Assembly (NCBI RefSeq): GCF_019703515.2 | Contig: NC_059362.1 | Location: 28,598,326 to 28,662,325, forward strand | Origin: Myxocyprinus asiaticus | Taxonomy: Eukaryota; Chordata; Actinopteri; Cypriniformes; Catostomidae | Direction of reading: 5' to 3' | Length of the DNA stretch: 64,000 nucleotides | Shown: piece after piece, positions 14,318 through 26,310 of the stretch | How the letters are laid out: each line of letters opens with the position of its first letter | Numbering within the stretch: position 1 is the first letter of the stretch | Position numbers and translations under genes: made by a program | The notes under the pieces: generated by a model | What the model was told of the DNA's origin: nothing | Seen by the model: the letters and a program-made list of their open reading frames with translations, nothing else | Databases searched by the model: none

Positions 14318-17300
14318 ATGTCAAATGTTAATATAAGTGTACTATCTCTCTCCACATGGAATGTAAATGGGTTGGGGCACCACATAAAAAGAAGGAAAGT
14401 TATTACTTTTCTTAAACATAAGAAATATGATATAGTGTTTCTTCAAGAAACACATCTCTCCCCGCAGGAAGCTGGAAAATTTGGGAAGATATGGGGTGGA
14501 CATGTTTTCTTTAGTACTGGCTCAAGTAAGAGCAAGGGAGTCATTATATTGATAAGTAAACATCTACAATTCAAATGTCTCAAACAGATTAAAGATAAAT
14601 TAGGAAGAGTAATTATTGTGTTAGTTGAAATTCAGGGGCAAAGGTTGATTTTGGCTAATATTTACGCACCTAATGCTGATGAACAGGGCTTTTTTATAGA
14701 TCTTGAAGGGATGTTGCAAGCTGCTGGGACCCCTCATGATATAATATTGGGAGGAGACTTTAATATTTTGATGGATTCAGTCCTTGATCATAGTGAAGCA
14801 AAAGTGTGTAAACCCCCTAGAGCAACACTGACACTTCACAGGATGTGTAAAAATCTTGGTCTTACAGATATTTGGAGACTTTTGAACCCATCTGGTAGGG
14901 ACTATACATTTTTTCATCAGTCCATAAGATTTATTCTAGAATAGATTTTTTTTTTGATATCCAAATCCCTCATTTCATCTGTTGTTGATTGCTCAATTGG
15001 AAATATCTTAGTCTCAGATCACGCCCTGGTGAGTTTAGAGGTGATGCCACATATAGAGAAAAATAAATCTTATAGTTGGCGCCTTAATGTGTCCTTTTTG
15101 CAAAATCCTGATTTCCAACAAATGTTAAAGACTGAAATCAGTGTTTATATGGAGACCAACTTGTCCTCGGAATCCTCTGTGGGTGTGGCTTGGGAGGCAC
15201 TTAAGGCAGTTCTTTGGGGTTGGATCATACAGTATGCCTCATTCTTTAAAAAAATCCAAAGCACAAGAACTTGTGGAGTTGGAAGGAAATATTAAAAGTG
15301 CAGAGGCAGAGCTCAAGCTCCGTATGTCAGCTGATGGCCTCAGAGAATTGACCTGACTGAAATACAGATATAATACTATTTTGTCAAGGAAAGTGGAGTT
15401 TTAGTTGTTCAAGGCAAGACAGTCATACTTTGAGTCAGGTGATAAAGCAGGAAAACTTTGGGCTAGATATATAAAGCAGAGAGAGTCTTTTTCTATCATT
15501 CCCTCAGTGAAATCTGCTTATGGTGAAATATTTACCTCGGCTATTGATATTAATAATGCCCTTAAAGAGTTCTATCTTGATCTCTATAGGTCCACGTCTT
15601 CATCTACTGATGAAGATAGTAGGAACTTTGTGGAACCATTAGATCTCCCTAAACTGACGACTGAGCAAAAAAATTACCTTGATTCTGAGATAACTTTGGA
15701 GGAGCTTGTTGAGGTAATTAAAGCCTTGCCTACAGGCAAGACTCCAGGGCCTGACGGCTTTGCCGCTGAGTTTTTCAAATCTTATGCTACAGAACTGGCT
15801 CCACTTCTGTTAGAAGTTTATACCGATTCATTAAAGAATGGAAAGCTTCCACCAACCACGACACAAGCCCGGATCAGTCTGATTCTAAAAAAATATAAAG
15901 ATCCAAGTGAGTGTAAAAAATACCGCCCAATTTCCCTGATCCAGTTAGATGTAAAAATTTTGTCCAAAATTCTGGCTAATCGATTAAGTAAAGTTATGAC
16001 ATCACTTATACATATAGATCAGGTGGGGTTTATTCGAGGTTCTTCTGATAATATTAGGCGTTTCATCAATATCATGTCGTCAGTAGCGAATGATCAATCT
16101 CCGGTTGCTGCCATCTCTCTTGACACCGAAAAGGCGTTTGATATGGTAGAATGGGATTACCTTTTTAAGATTTTGGAAAGGTATGGGTTCGGGAATACAT
16201 TTATTGGTTGGACTAAGTTACTTTATAGACACCCTGTAGCAGCGGTACAAACAAATGGATTAATTTCAGATTATTTTACTCTGGATAGGGGCACCCGGCA
16301 GGGTTGCCCTCTTTCCCCTTTATTGTTCTGTCTTGCCCTGGAACCATTAGCAGCCGCGATAAGAAAGGAGGATGATTTTCCAGGGGTGACGGCGGGAGGT
16401 GTAGCGCATAAGCTTCTGCTTTACGCAGATGATATTTTATTATTCGTCTCCGACCCCACTGGATCCATGCCTTGCCTCCACAGAATTATTAACTCCTTTT
16501 CCAAATTCTCAGGATACAAAGTCAATTGGTCTAAATCCGAAGCTTTGGCTTTGACAGCATACTGTCCAGTAACGGCTTTTCAGCCGGGCGCCTTCATGTG
16601 GCCCAAACAGGGAATTAAGTATTTGGGAATTTTATTCCCAGCAAATTTGTCTGATTTAGTTAGAGTTAATTTTGATCCCTTAATAAAAAGGTTTTCGAAT
16701 GATGTGGACAGGTGGGCTTCATTACACTTATCGATGATTGGGAAGGTTAATGTTATTAAAATGAATTGCATTCCAAAATTTAACTATCTGCTACAATCTC
16801 TCCCTGTAGATGTCCCTCTGTCTTATTTTAAGCAATTTGATAGCATAGTGAAGTCCTTCATTTGGAATGGTAAGCGTCCCAGTTTAAATTTCAGTAAATT
16901 ACATAGGCCGATTGACAAAGGTGGGTTAGGCCTACCCAAGATTTTATTTTATTATTATGCATTCAGTCTTAGACATTTGGTTCATTGGTCGCTTCCACCT
17001 GAGAGAGCTCCTCCCTGGTTTTATATTGAAAAGGAAGTTCTTGCCCCTATCTCGCCACTGCAAAGCCTTTCGTTTAAACTAGCTGGAGAGGTTAAGTCGC
17101 ACCCTGTTATTTTGCATTTGCACTCGATATGGACAAAAGTGTCCAGAGTGTTTAATTCTGATATTTATTTAAACGTAGCCTCGAGCATATGGCTGAACCC
17201 TAAACTATGTATTAATAAGTCCCCTTGCTGTTGGTCAGATTGGATTGTGAGGGGGGTTAATACACTTGGTGACCTGTATGAGGGTGGAGTATTGAGACCT

Positions 17301-18124
17301 TTTGAAAATTTTATTCCACATTTTGGGATTCCCAGATCAAAATTTTATAAGTATTTACAGCTGCGCCACCTGCTCTGCTCTGTTTTTGGGAGTAGCACAC
17401 ACCCCCCTAGAGTGGCAGATACTCTGGAAGTGGTAATTGCTGCTTTTGGGAAGGGTCATGAGGCATCAGTGTATTACTCCTTGTTAACTGAGAGTCTAGG
17501 GGACGGAGCTTTAAATTCTCTCAAAAGATTATGGGAGAAAGATTTAAACTTGGTATTGGAGGATGGAGTGTGGGCAAGGATTCTAAAAAAACAAAGTCTG
17601 CATCTAGAGATGTAAGGGTTCGCCTTATGCAATTTAAGATTTTACATAGATTTTATTGGACCCCCTCTAGATTGTATAGGCTTGGTCTTAAGGACACACC
17701 CATCTGCTGGCGATGCCATACTGAAAATGGAGACACCATCCATGTTTTTTGGGGGTGCTATAAGATCCAAGAATTTTGGCTGAAGGTGCAAAGTTTTGTG
17801 TGTGATGTGTTGGGCACTCAGGTCTCGTTCTGCCCCAGACTCTGTATTTTGGGAGATAGGGAGGTCATGGATTTGGTAGATAAGTACATGAAGGACTGGG
17901 TTTTGACCGGTGTGATGATTGGTAGACAGGTTATTTTGAGGAGTTGGAAGTGGGATGGAGCACCCTCGTTCCCGGAGTGGTGCACAGAGATGGGGAGGGT
18001 GGCTGCCTTAGAGGAGGGGTTGAGCATTAGGATGGGGGTTAGGGAAACTTACAATAAGAAATGGGGCAATTATTTAGCATTTTTGAGGGAATCTCGAGGT
18101 GGGGCGGTGGAGGGAGTAATTTAG
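14318..18124 (+). pseudogene. LINE ORF2: endonuclease and reverse transcriptase, broken
   Basis: The AP-type endonuclease starts at 14318 (MSNVNISVLSLSTWNVNGLG) and has LQETHLS, GGDFNILMDS and SDHALVSLEV, covering the expected catalytic N, E, D/N and D/H residues. A frameshift at about 14930, another near 15245, and stops near 15354 and 15400 break the linker. The reverse transcriptase runs unbroken from 15405 to 17615 with SLIQLDVKILSKILANRL, QVGFIRG, LDTEKAFDMVEWDYL, RGTRQGCPLSPLLF and YADD at 16422-16433. A frameshift near 17590 joins to the C-terminal part, with a zinc-knuckle-like CWRCHTENGDTIHVFWGC. It would nick DNA and copy the LINE RNA; it is no longer translatable as one protein. 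Confidence 0.93.
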
Positions 18125-18397
18125 AGGGGTTTTATTTTTATTATTATTATTATACTTGATTATTGTATGTTATTTTATGTTGTTGTTTTAGTTTTCTGTG
18201 TGTGTGTCTATATTCTATTGACCACAGGGGTGTTCATGGGTGGGTCAGGGTGGGTTGAGAGTTTGGTAGGGGGAGGGGATATAGTGGGGGTTTAATGTTA
18301 AAAGTTTTTGATTCATTATATAGATGTTGTTGTATTTCTTGTGTTAATTTATGAATCAATAAAAAAATTTAATAACAAAAAAAAATAGCCCACCACC

Positions 18398-18620
18398 ATA
18401 TATGGCTTAGGCTCCCTCTTTGAATGTAAGTCTATGGGATTTTTGGCCTGTTTTATCGTCAACCAGGTGAAAATCATAATTCTGATCGCTTTGAAAAGTA
18501 ATAACACACCTCTCCTCAAAAAGCTGCATGATTTAATATACCATTCATTTATCCAACACAAACAGTATGGGACGAGTTTAATACATGGGGGGTTGTTCGA
18601 ATCCCTAACCATACATACAG
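18398..18620. repeat. Dispersed GTTGCTAGGG repeat, copy 3, right part
   Basis: It continues the repeat broken by the LINE: ATATATGGCTTAGGCTCC, then AAGCTGCATGATTTAATATA, comparable to 6900-6960 and 1355-1390. Confidence 0.55.
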
Positions 18621-19196
18621 AATACGAGCTATATACTTCATATTTTATTTCATATTAATATGATATCAATTTGAAATGTTTTTGTCAAAAAAACATATAT
18701 GCACCACTAATAAGATCTGACAAGAGCATTTCAGCTCAGAAATTAAATTGGCTAGAGGTCGTGGTAAAGTTAATTAATGTCCAATTTTGTTTTTGTATCT
18801 TGAGAGGGTTTATGAATGATCTCAGGAAGACTTTAACACACCACCCACTCTTATCTAACAACGAGGCTTTAATGAGTATAGTCTAGAGGCAAAGTCTATT
18901 AAAATGTTTAGCACTGAGGGTTTTAGAACCCAGTTTGGGTTATTTACTACTCTATTTCTGTCATCTTGTCTGTCAAGTTAGTTTTTGAATAATTATTGCT
19001 GCCATTCTACTAGAGCTTATATTCATTCTCCTTTCAAGCTTTCATTCAGTTAATAGTCTTGTTATGCTCATTCATTCATTCATTCCTCTGTTTCTGCAGT
19101 GCTTCTTCAATTATCTGCTCCTCCCCTCACTTCCAGGCACCTTCCATTTGTTCCCCTTTCCTTTAATTATTAATCATTGATGGAGTGTGGTCTGAC
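18621..19196. other. Intron sequence, no gene
   Basis: AT-rich with a short (TTCA)n run near 19070-19085. Nothing else is recognised. Confidence 0.5.
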
Positions 19197-19306
19197 CTGA
19201 TGGTGGTCTGTCAGAGTTGTCCTCCACTCTGGGCCAGCTGGGGGTCGACTTGCTGCTGCTCCCACCTTCTGCCACCATTTGCCGTTCCGCTGGGAGAGGG
19301 GAGTGC
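19197..19306 (-). CDS. sipa1l1: sipa1l1 small exon (residues 1186-1222)
   Basis: The acceptor ctcccaacag is at 19307 and the donor gtcaga at 19196; 110 nt. In the phase set by the previous exon (GG|G) it reads HSPLPAERQMVAEGGSSSKS then TPSWPRVEDNSDRPPS. The G.SSSKSTPSW.R.ED core matches a conserved patch of SIPA1L1. Another frame of this exon is open for longer but does not match the family. It ends in phase 1. Confidence 0.85.
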
Positions 19307-19389
19307 CTGTTGGGAGCAAATCTATAATGCAAACGTAAACATGCACTGAATCATATGAATCAATTTGCATTCAATGGTGTAGCCATCAT

Positions 19390-19757
19390 TAAAGTTCACC
19401 CTCATATCTTTCCAAACCTATACTTTTTTTTCTGGAGCACAAAAGAGGGAACATTTTAAGAATATACTGGTCATTTGTTCCGTGCAAATACAGAGAATGG
19501 AGATTGGAGCTTTCAAACTACAAAAAGGTCAAATGGACCACTTTTATAATACTTTTATGGTGCTTTTTTGTAATTTTAGAGCTTGAGAGCTTCAGTCCTA
19601 ATCCCCTTTATTATATGTAAAATAGCAACCAATATATTCTTAATAATTTTATATTTCAGGTTCCACAGAAGAAAGTAAGTTAAAAGGGTTTGGACCGAGA
19701 TGAGGGTGAGTAAATGAGAATATCTGTATTTTTGGGCCAACTATTCTTTCAAAAGCT
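19390..19757. mobile_element. MITE of the 'TTCACCCTCAT' / 'GGGTGAACTAT' cyprinid family (diverged)
   Basis: The left part reads AAAGTTCACCCTCATATC and the right part GAGATGAGGGTGAGTAAATG, TTTTTGGGCCAACTATTC. This is the same layout as the better copies at 20133-20477 and 52728-55606. Confidence 0.6.
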
Positions 19758-19849
19758 TCATAAGGCGGTGAGATGACTGGGTGATTAAAGTGACGAAGAG
19801 GCGGTAGACAGTAAGAGAACATAAAACTCTGTGTTTTGTAGGACCTCAC

Positions 19850-20002
19850 CCCTCAGGCATGGACTTCTGCCTCCAGTGAGCTGAGCTGCCTGAGCCCGTG
19901 TCACTGGAGCAGGAGAGGTTACTGGGAGAACTGCGGTTGTGCGGCGAGCGGCCCAACATGAGAGAGGAGCTCAGGGCATAGTTCTCAGAACCTGGAGACA
20001 TC
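19850..20002 (-). CDS. sipa1l1: sipa1l1 exon (residues 1135-1185)
   Basis: The acceptor cctctctcag is at 20003 and the donor gtgagg at 19849; 153 nt, phase 2 to phase 2. It encodes [40 protein letters not shown] and [10 protein letters not shown]. The SPSNLS.SSDTGS and RQKSMPEG motifs are conserved in SIPA1L1. Confidence 0.9.
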
Positions 20003-20132
20003 CTGAGAGAGGCAGATAGAGAGAGCGAAAGAGATACACAATAACACAGATAAACAGGGGCATGTAAGCACATTACACAAGAGACAGGAAGAACAAGCAA
20101 AAATGAAGGGGAACAGAAACTTAACAACAAGC

Positions 20133-20477
20133 TTAAAGGGATAATTCACCCAAAAATGAAAATTCTGTCATTTTTTACTAACCTTTATATCACTCTAAAC
20201 CCCTATGATTTTCTTTCTTCCGTGGAACATAAAGGAGAAATTTAGAAGACTTGGAATAGAGTCATATGGACAACTTTTATGATGCTTTTGTGTCCTTTAT
20301 TTAAGCTTGAAGTTCCAGTCCCCATTATTTTTAGTCCATGGAAAAAACAAACAGGACATTCTTCAAAATGACTCCTTTTAGGTTCCACAAAAGAATGTCT
20401 CATGGATTTGAAACAACATTAGGGTGAGGAAATGTTGACAGAATTTTTTATTTTTGGGTGAACTATACTTTTTAAGA
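20133..20477. mobile_element. MITE of the 'GGGATAATTCACCCAAAAATG' family
   Basis: It starts AAAGGGATAATTCACCCAAA and ends TTTTTGGGTGAACTATACTT, which are inverted repeats of each other. It sits between the sipa1l1 exons at 19850 and 20524, about 45 bp from the latter. No coding capacity. Confidence 0.8.
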
Positions 20478-20523
20478 TTCCACACCACAAGCTCCACTAC
20501 ATAAAGGCATCCATCATAAATAC

Positions 20524-20814
20524 CTTTTGGAATCCAGTGGCCGGCCATCACTAGAAACGCTGCGGGGGATGGCAGTAGCTCTCTCAGGCCGCTCGGCAGA
20601 GAGAGCCTTGCCCATGCTGGCCCCCAGGCTGACGGCCCGGTTTGGGGTTCCGCTGTGACTCTGGGGTGAGGCTGTGAGGGACCGCTGTGGACTGGATGAG
20701 GTTCGTTGCCATTTGTTGTTATTGCTCCGGAAAGGGAACTTGTACTCAAATGAGCCGCTCTCATTGCTACCCTTGTATTCCACCACAGGCATACGGTGCA
20801 GCTCTGAACAGCCC
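20524..20814 (-). CDS. sipa1l1: sipa1l1 Ser/Pro-rich exon (residues 1038-1134)
   Basis: The acceptor cttctggcag is at 20815 and the donor gtattt at 20523; 291 nt. It encodes RGCSELHRMPVVEYKG, FEYKFPFRSNNNKWQRTSSS and ATAIPRSVSSDGRPLDSKR. The RMPV.EYK and FPFR.NNNKWQR blocks follow the PDZ domain directly in SIPA1L1. The final AG is completed by the next exon to give Arg. The rest is low-complexity Ser/Pro/Arg sequence of unknown structure. Confidence 0.9.
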
Positions 20815-22702
20815 CTGCCAGAAGAGGAATTCATTGGTTAGCAGTCAAAAATGACCTGCAGGCCAAAAATAAGGAAAATATGACTTGTCTGTATTGCCTG
20901 TGGGATCTTAAAGATGAAGTGAGCTATTTGCATCTGGCTGTCATGGTTGGAAATGGAAAAGAAAGATTTTTCATTGTCCTCCAAAAAGACTTAAAAAAAA
21001 AAAAAAAAAAAAAAGGGCTTATTGCTTTTATAAAACAGTGGCAACTAATTCATTTTCATGAAAGAACATTTTCAATAAACCTTTACATTTATAAAAAATA
21101 AACATAATAAACAATTCTTCCACCAAGTAATATAGTAAATTACCCTCACTGCTGGATTTTATGGTTACCCAGCAATGTAGCAGCTTGGTGCAGTAATACA
21201 GATGTGTGGTCACAGGTGTGTATTTTACAATGGTTTCGAACACAGCTCATCCAAACAGAATTGAAAGTCGTGACTATCTGTTTTATGTGTTGAAATAGAC
21301 CAAAGATGTATTTTGAAGTCTGTGTTCGAACTAAGAATGGAATAAGTATACGTAGGCAACCATATATGCCTGTCTAGAAGGCATTCTATTACATGCAACA
21401 ATAAATACATGCAGACTGATTCTTCTTTATTAGCTCAATCAGCCCTGAACTGCCCTGAAAAAAAAAATTCTCACTCAATTTTTTTCTTTCTCTCAAAAAA
21501 AAAAAAAAAAACATTCAGAGAAAAAAAACATTTGCCTGAGAAAAAAAACACTTCAGAGTGAGAAAATAATAATAATAATAATAATAATACATCTAAGTGT
21601 GAGAAAAAAGAATTCTAGACAGAGAATAAAAAAAAAAAAAAATTTACCTGAGGGGAAAAAATTAAAATTATAGGACATAGGCTCAGGAAGGCACTGAGAC
21701 ACCTAAAGAAAAAATTTCACCTGGTGAATTTTTTTTTTTTTTTTCAGCTTGTGGTTCAGGGCTTCAGTACAATCAAGCTAGAAACCTGAAGCTTATTTTT
21801 TCCAAACATTTGTCCAATATTCACAAGAACTAATGGGTGAATATCAACTTTCAGTTTAGACAGAAAAAGATAAACTGTCAAAAATGGTGAAAGGAGGTTT
21901 TCGAGGAGTAAAAAAAATGATTTCCAAAATGTACAAAAAATATTAAAAAAATACACAGTAGTCAACAGAAATCAGCTTGGTCTGATGATTGTTGTTTAGG
22001 CCATGATCATTATAACCTTTCAGCTGGCACTCTGCCTGCAGGCAAGCCTAGACTGGGAAGGCAGATCGCATCTATTTTGGTTTGTATGTGTGGGCACAAA
22101 GGTGCAATGTTTTGTATCGTTATTGCAAAACTTGGAATAGAAGGTTTACTTTTCTTTCTGATAAGAGTAAATGGTGCCTACTTAATCACCAGGATTCACT
22201 CAAGATCTAAATAAATCAAACCATTATTTGATACTCAATGGTACAATGAAAAACTGCACTGATGTAAGGTTGGATATTTAAACAAATAAATGATAGAGAT
22301 TACAGTTACAGCTTCCTCAATAAATGAATCGTCAAAAGTGTCAATTACAGAATTGCATTTAGGTCTACTCCCACTGTGTTCTGATGCTGCTAAGAAATTT
22401 AGGCAATGTATTAAATTTACTGATGTTTCGTATGAAACAGCAATACAGTAATTCAGGAACACAGTTCTCATCTTGTTCTGGATGTCTAGCCTAAATAAAG
22501 AATATGGCAAGTAGATGCCACACACAAAAATAAGTGTTTAAGGTCAATTCTATTAATCTAAATTATTCACAATTACAATATCAAGGGAAATTATCAACTA
22601 TTATGATGTTGAATCATGTCACTAATGAGTTTATTTAAATGAACTCCTATGACTGTATTTGAGCGGAAAAAGGCCCAAGGACTACAGAAATATACAGCAT
22701 AC
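20815..22702. other. Intron with poly-A and A-rich simple tracts
   Basis: Simple runs are at 20992-21014, 21497-21512, (AAT)n 21568-21590, 21629-21643 and a T run at 21729-21744. The part at 21450-21745 alternates A-runs with CTGAG/CAGAG motifs. No exon or terminal repeat was identified. Confidence 0.6.
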
Positions 22703-22977
22703 CTGCGAGGCGTGGCGTCCTCATGTGGTGGTATGATCACAACTTTCACAGTCACTGAGGTGCGGAGCAGGTCTATCATCTGTTCGTGTGAAAGTGTTGC
22801 CACAGCCACCTTGCAAATCTCGACCAATCGACTGCCTTGCCTCAGCCCAGCCTGCCAGGCATACCCGTATGGCTCCACCTCGGCCACAATGCCCTCGTAG
22901 TTAACGTGAAAGCCAAGCTGGCCTAGTCCATTCCTCCGCAAGGTCATATCACTGGTTTCACAGCCTTTAGTAAGATG
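22703..22977 (-). CDS. sipa1l1: sipa1l1 PDZ-domain exon (residues 947-1037)
   Basis: The acceptor ctctttcag is at 22978 and the donor gtatgc at 22702; 275 nt. It encodes [60 protein letters not shown] and [19 protein letters not shown]. The LGQLGFHV carboxylate-binding loop and [11 protein letters not shown] identify a class PDZ domain spanning about residues 957-1031. It binds C-terminal peptides of synaptic and Eph-receptor partners in the mammalian protein, which is family knowledge. It is the most conserved exon in the window. Confidence 0.95.
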
Positions 22978-23872
22978 CTGAAAGAGGGGAGGGAGACAAA
23001 GAGAGACTGATGACTTGTCTGACACAATTTGTCTGGATTCTAAAGCCTTTTTTTGCAATTTAGCTCTTTTAATCTGAAGTTTACAATTTTAAAAAATGCA
23101 ATTTGTGCACCCCATTGAGTCACCAAACGAAATAAATTAATTGGTCGTACAAGCAGATAGTCCCGCCTCAAACTCACACCATTGGTTAAGCCAACGTTGC
23201 TGTGTTGGGCTAGTAATGTTTTGACAGCACCACAAATTCAGTGTTACACTTTTAGGTAATATCAAACTATTAAGCTGGGATACAAGAAAGAATTTTAAAA
23301 CTGAAAAAAGTACAAACATCAGCTTTAACAGACCACAAATACAGACATCCTCTATTAGGGATGCAAGATCTTGTAAAAATTCGGTGAGGATCGAGTGGAT
23401 TTAAAATGCATATCACAAGTTATTGTACCCTACCACATAAACCTAGATAAATTGTTTTCTTTCTGAAAGTATATAAAAGGCTCTGCTAACATGTTTCATG
23501 GTTGTAATAGGGATCATGAACATTCAGTTCACTGAGTACTAGTTACCATGGCAACAGCTCCTGCACTTGGAGAGTGACATAATGGGCCTGGGGCTGAATC
23601 AGATGTACATTCAAACCACTGCACCGTTATGCAAAGGCTCTCTTATACATCCTATTGATTTAAATGTTGAAGCGTATATACAACAAAGCCATTACAGCTA
23701 CTTTGAGCTTGTCTGAAAGCTTGCCGGTTGTAATCGTACTTGGGTACAATCTGAAAATTATTAAGAACCAAGAGACAAGCATCCCTGTGCTGTGTGTTCG
23801 ACTGAATTTGCACCAATTTGGAAAAATTACTTCTGACAACTTATTCTTTAAATCTGACATAAATATAAAAGT
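22978..23872. other. Intron sequence, no gene
   Basis: Contains ATTAGGGATGCAAGATC near 23355, suggestive of an old repeat, but no boundaries could be found. Confidence 0.4.
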
Positions 23873-24086
23873 GATAGTTCACCAAAAATGAGATTTTGGG
23901 CATAATGTTAGTCTGAATCACAATTAGCTTTCGTTGCATCTTTTTTCCTTTCAATAAAAGTGAATAGTGACTGAGACTAACATTCTGCCTAACATCGCCT
24001 TTGGTGTTTCATGGAGGAAAGAAAGTCATACGGGTTTAAAACAACAAATAATTTCCATTTTCATTTGTGGGTGAACTATCCCTTGA
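23873..24086. mobile_element. Short MITE of the 'GATAGTTCACC' family
   Basis: The left end AAGTGATAGTTCACCAAAAA and right end TGTGGGTGAACTATCCCTTG are inverted. It ends about 40 bp before the donor side of the sipa1l1 exon at 24129. Confidence 0.75.
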
Positions 24087-24128
24087 TTAAGCCTTGATTT
24101 CAGCCAGTCATGATAACTCCACACTCAC

Positions 24129-24708
24129 CTCCAAACGTTTGACAACCTCACGGAAGTCTTCTGTGTTGTTATTGATGGAGCGCAGCGAGATGCACTCTCC
24201 ACGCTCGTAGTAGATCTTCATGGAAGCAGGGCTTCCCATTGTCCAGCCAATGACATCTCGGACAGCACAGTTGAAGACTACTGCCTTAGCCTCTGGGTCC
24301 ACAAGCACAAGGAAATCATTGGAAATGGCCAGCAGACCTTCCAGTTCTCCTCCAGCCCCGTGGTCCTCTGCATAAACAGGCCAAGTGATGGCCCCTGGAC
24401 TGCGCAGTTCTGCACCAAGGTATGGCCGGTTCTTCTCTTTTCGCTTGTGAGCCAGAGAAATAAAAGGGAATTTGCCTGAGGGATCGATAGGTGTGCTCGT
24501 AACATGGCGTTCAGCCAGGTCCCTCAAGTACTCCTGACGTGTCCGAGTGGCCATGGCACGGAACTTGTCCGACTTGTGGGCTGCATTTTCGGCGTTAATA
24601 ACTTTGGCCAGCAAGAAATCTCGAAAGACCGTGGACTTTGGGAATGTTGCATCCTCAGGAATAGTTGGTCCAAATGCAGGTACATCTCGTGAGCGTGCCA
24701 CTGCAACA
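24129..24708 (-). CDS. sipa1l1: sipa1l1 exon, end of RapGAP and linker to PDZ (residues 753-946)
   Basis: The acceptor is tttacag at 24709 and the donor gtgag at 24128; 580 nt. It begins [15 protein letters not shown], then [40 protein letters not shown] and [20 protein letters not shown]. The later part ([32 protein letters not shown]) matches the conserved region between RapGAP and PDZ. In-frame GTG and ATG codons inside the exon are not translation starts. Confidence 0.94.
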
Positions 24709-26105
24709 CTGTAAAGGGAAAGATTTCAAACAATGAGTCTCCAAAGTACAAATTGCTCATCACATGCACAAGCAGATGCAGATAATTGCTAAACCATCCT
24801 TAAATTTCCCTAAAGGGTCTCATGTTTATGCATATACTAAATTTATTCAAAAGACGGTGTGGCTGCTATGGAATTTATTAACTTAATAGAGCCGATCCTC
24901 TTTGCTGTTTTTAGAGATTTGACTGCACAGTGCATATAAAAGAAAGAGCAAAGTGTGGCAGTGGGGACATCAAGGAAATGATTAAAAAGACATGAGCAGC
25001 TATTATGTCTTTAATTGCTTGTTCCACAGTGGTAGTAAATTTGGACAGACCCCTCATGTGCCACGACTCAACAATAAGAATTTTTCTACTGGTCCAGTCA
25101 GGCTAGTAGTTCAGGTTTTACTTGCCCTGCAAATATTTTCACTGTCCCCTCCACAAAAAAATGTGCAAGAGAAAATATATTTATATTTTACATTCAAATT
25201 TTCATGCAAAATATTACAAATTTTTCAACCCATTCTAACTGATACTTACACCATGACAATCACAAGTCATTATCACAAAGCAAAACATCAATTCGTCAGC
25301 TAGACAAAACATTACCTTAGTGATGCATTCAAATCATAAAAATTCAACAACAATGTTCAATACGTCACAGGCATCCAAATGTTTACATTTGCAGGGCATA
25401 AAAACACATATGTGATCATCAAACAAGATGTTATTACAAAATAGCACTTGCCTGATCAGGCCATCTTTATTTTCTTTATGCTACATAATTATTACTATTA
25501 ATTATGCATTCTATCTCTGAAAACCTTCAAAAATTTTCTTCTCTACCACAATTCTTTACCTCTCCCCCGATTTTTTCCCTTTTATTAAGCCTCTGCAATG
25601 GATATCTAAAGCCTACTGTTCTGTCTGGTATGCTGGAGCTCATAAGTAACTAACCAGGCAATGCAGTAATGAGGCTGGACTGAAGTGAGCCACTACCCCG
25701 GTCTTAAAATGATACAGGAGGAAGAAAGGAAAGACTGAGAAAACGTAGGAAAAAGTGGGGGTCAGCAGTCTAAAAAGGCAGAGAGAGACTGTCTAAAGAA
25801 ACTGCTGCTGTCTGTGTAATTATCTTCATTTAACAATGTTAGCAAAAGAAAAATGGCATTGATCTGTAAAACACTGAGGGGAAAGATGTATGTGTGTGGA
25901 GCGGCTCTGGTTTGAGTGAAGAAAAATACGTTTGCAAATTCATCTTGACATAAACTACTCTCTGACTGTACCAGCAGCTTGCTTAGCTATAGACTTAGAT
26001 AACTTCTCAATACCTAATTTAATTACTTGTTTTCCCTTTTTTACCTGTAGGGGCAAAGAACACAGAAATCTTGCCAGTGATTCCATTGATTTCTCTTTTC
26101 ATACC
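24709..26105. other. Intron sequence, no gene
   Basis: AT-rich, no conserved reading frame or terminal repeats seen. Confidence 0.5.
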
Positions 26106-26310
26106 CAATCCCCATTAAAAAGTACTGTGGTTGTACCACGGTACAGGGACTGTATCACATGTTATACCATGGTACTTTGGAATTGAAAGATTACCATATT
26201 CATATACCATGGTATTTACATGGTACTCCAAGGAACAGGATGGTATTACCATGGTACATGTCCAAAAACATGCTATTACCATGAAACGGGTCCAAAAAAC
26301 AAAACAAAAA
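26106..26310. repeat. Repeat rich in palindromic ACCATGGTAC units
   Basis: ACCATGGTA or close variants recur at about 26135, 26166, 26206, 26240 and 26258, in both orientations because the unit is self-complementary. It matches a cyprinid-type dispersed repeat. The overlapping open frames on both strands here are consequences of the palindromes. Confidence 0.65.

Larger units (their letters stand above)
12389..18386 (+). mobile_element. Full-length L1-like LINE with 11-bp target duplication
   Basis: A 6.0-kb APE-type non-LTR retrotransposon. It begins at 12389 (GAGGGTCACGTGACGCC), carries ORF1 (12529-13373) and ORF2 (14318-18124), and ends in an A-rich tail (AATAAAAAAATTTAATAAC, A9). Both sides are flanked by AGCCCACCACC. 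The length, two ORFs and exact target duplication show a full-length insertion by target-primed reverse transcription. It lies on the opposite strand to sipa1l1 in the 12-kb intron. Stops and frameshifts in both ORFs make it inactive. The L1 superfamily assignment (L1 or Tx1) rests on the ORF1 type and endonuclease/RT organisation. Confidence 0.92.

Noticed and set aside
19170..19370. 66-codon minus-strand frame across the small sipa1l1 exon
   Set aside because: Wrong phase; the spliced phase gives the conserved SSSKSTPSW segment instead.
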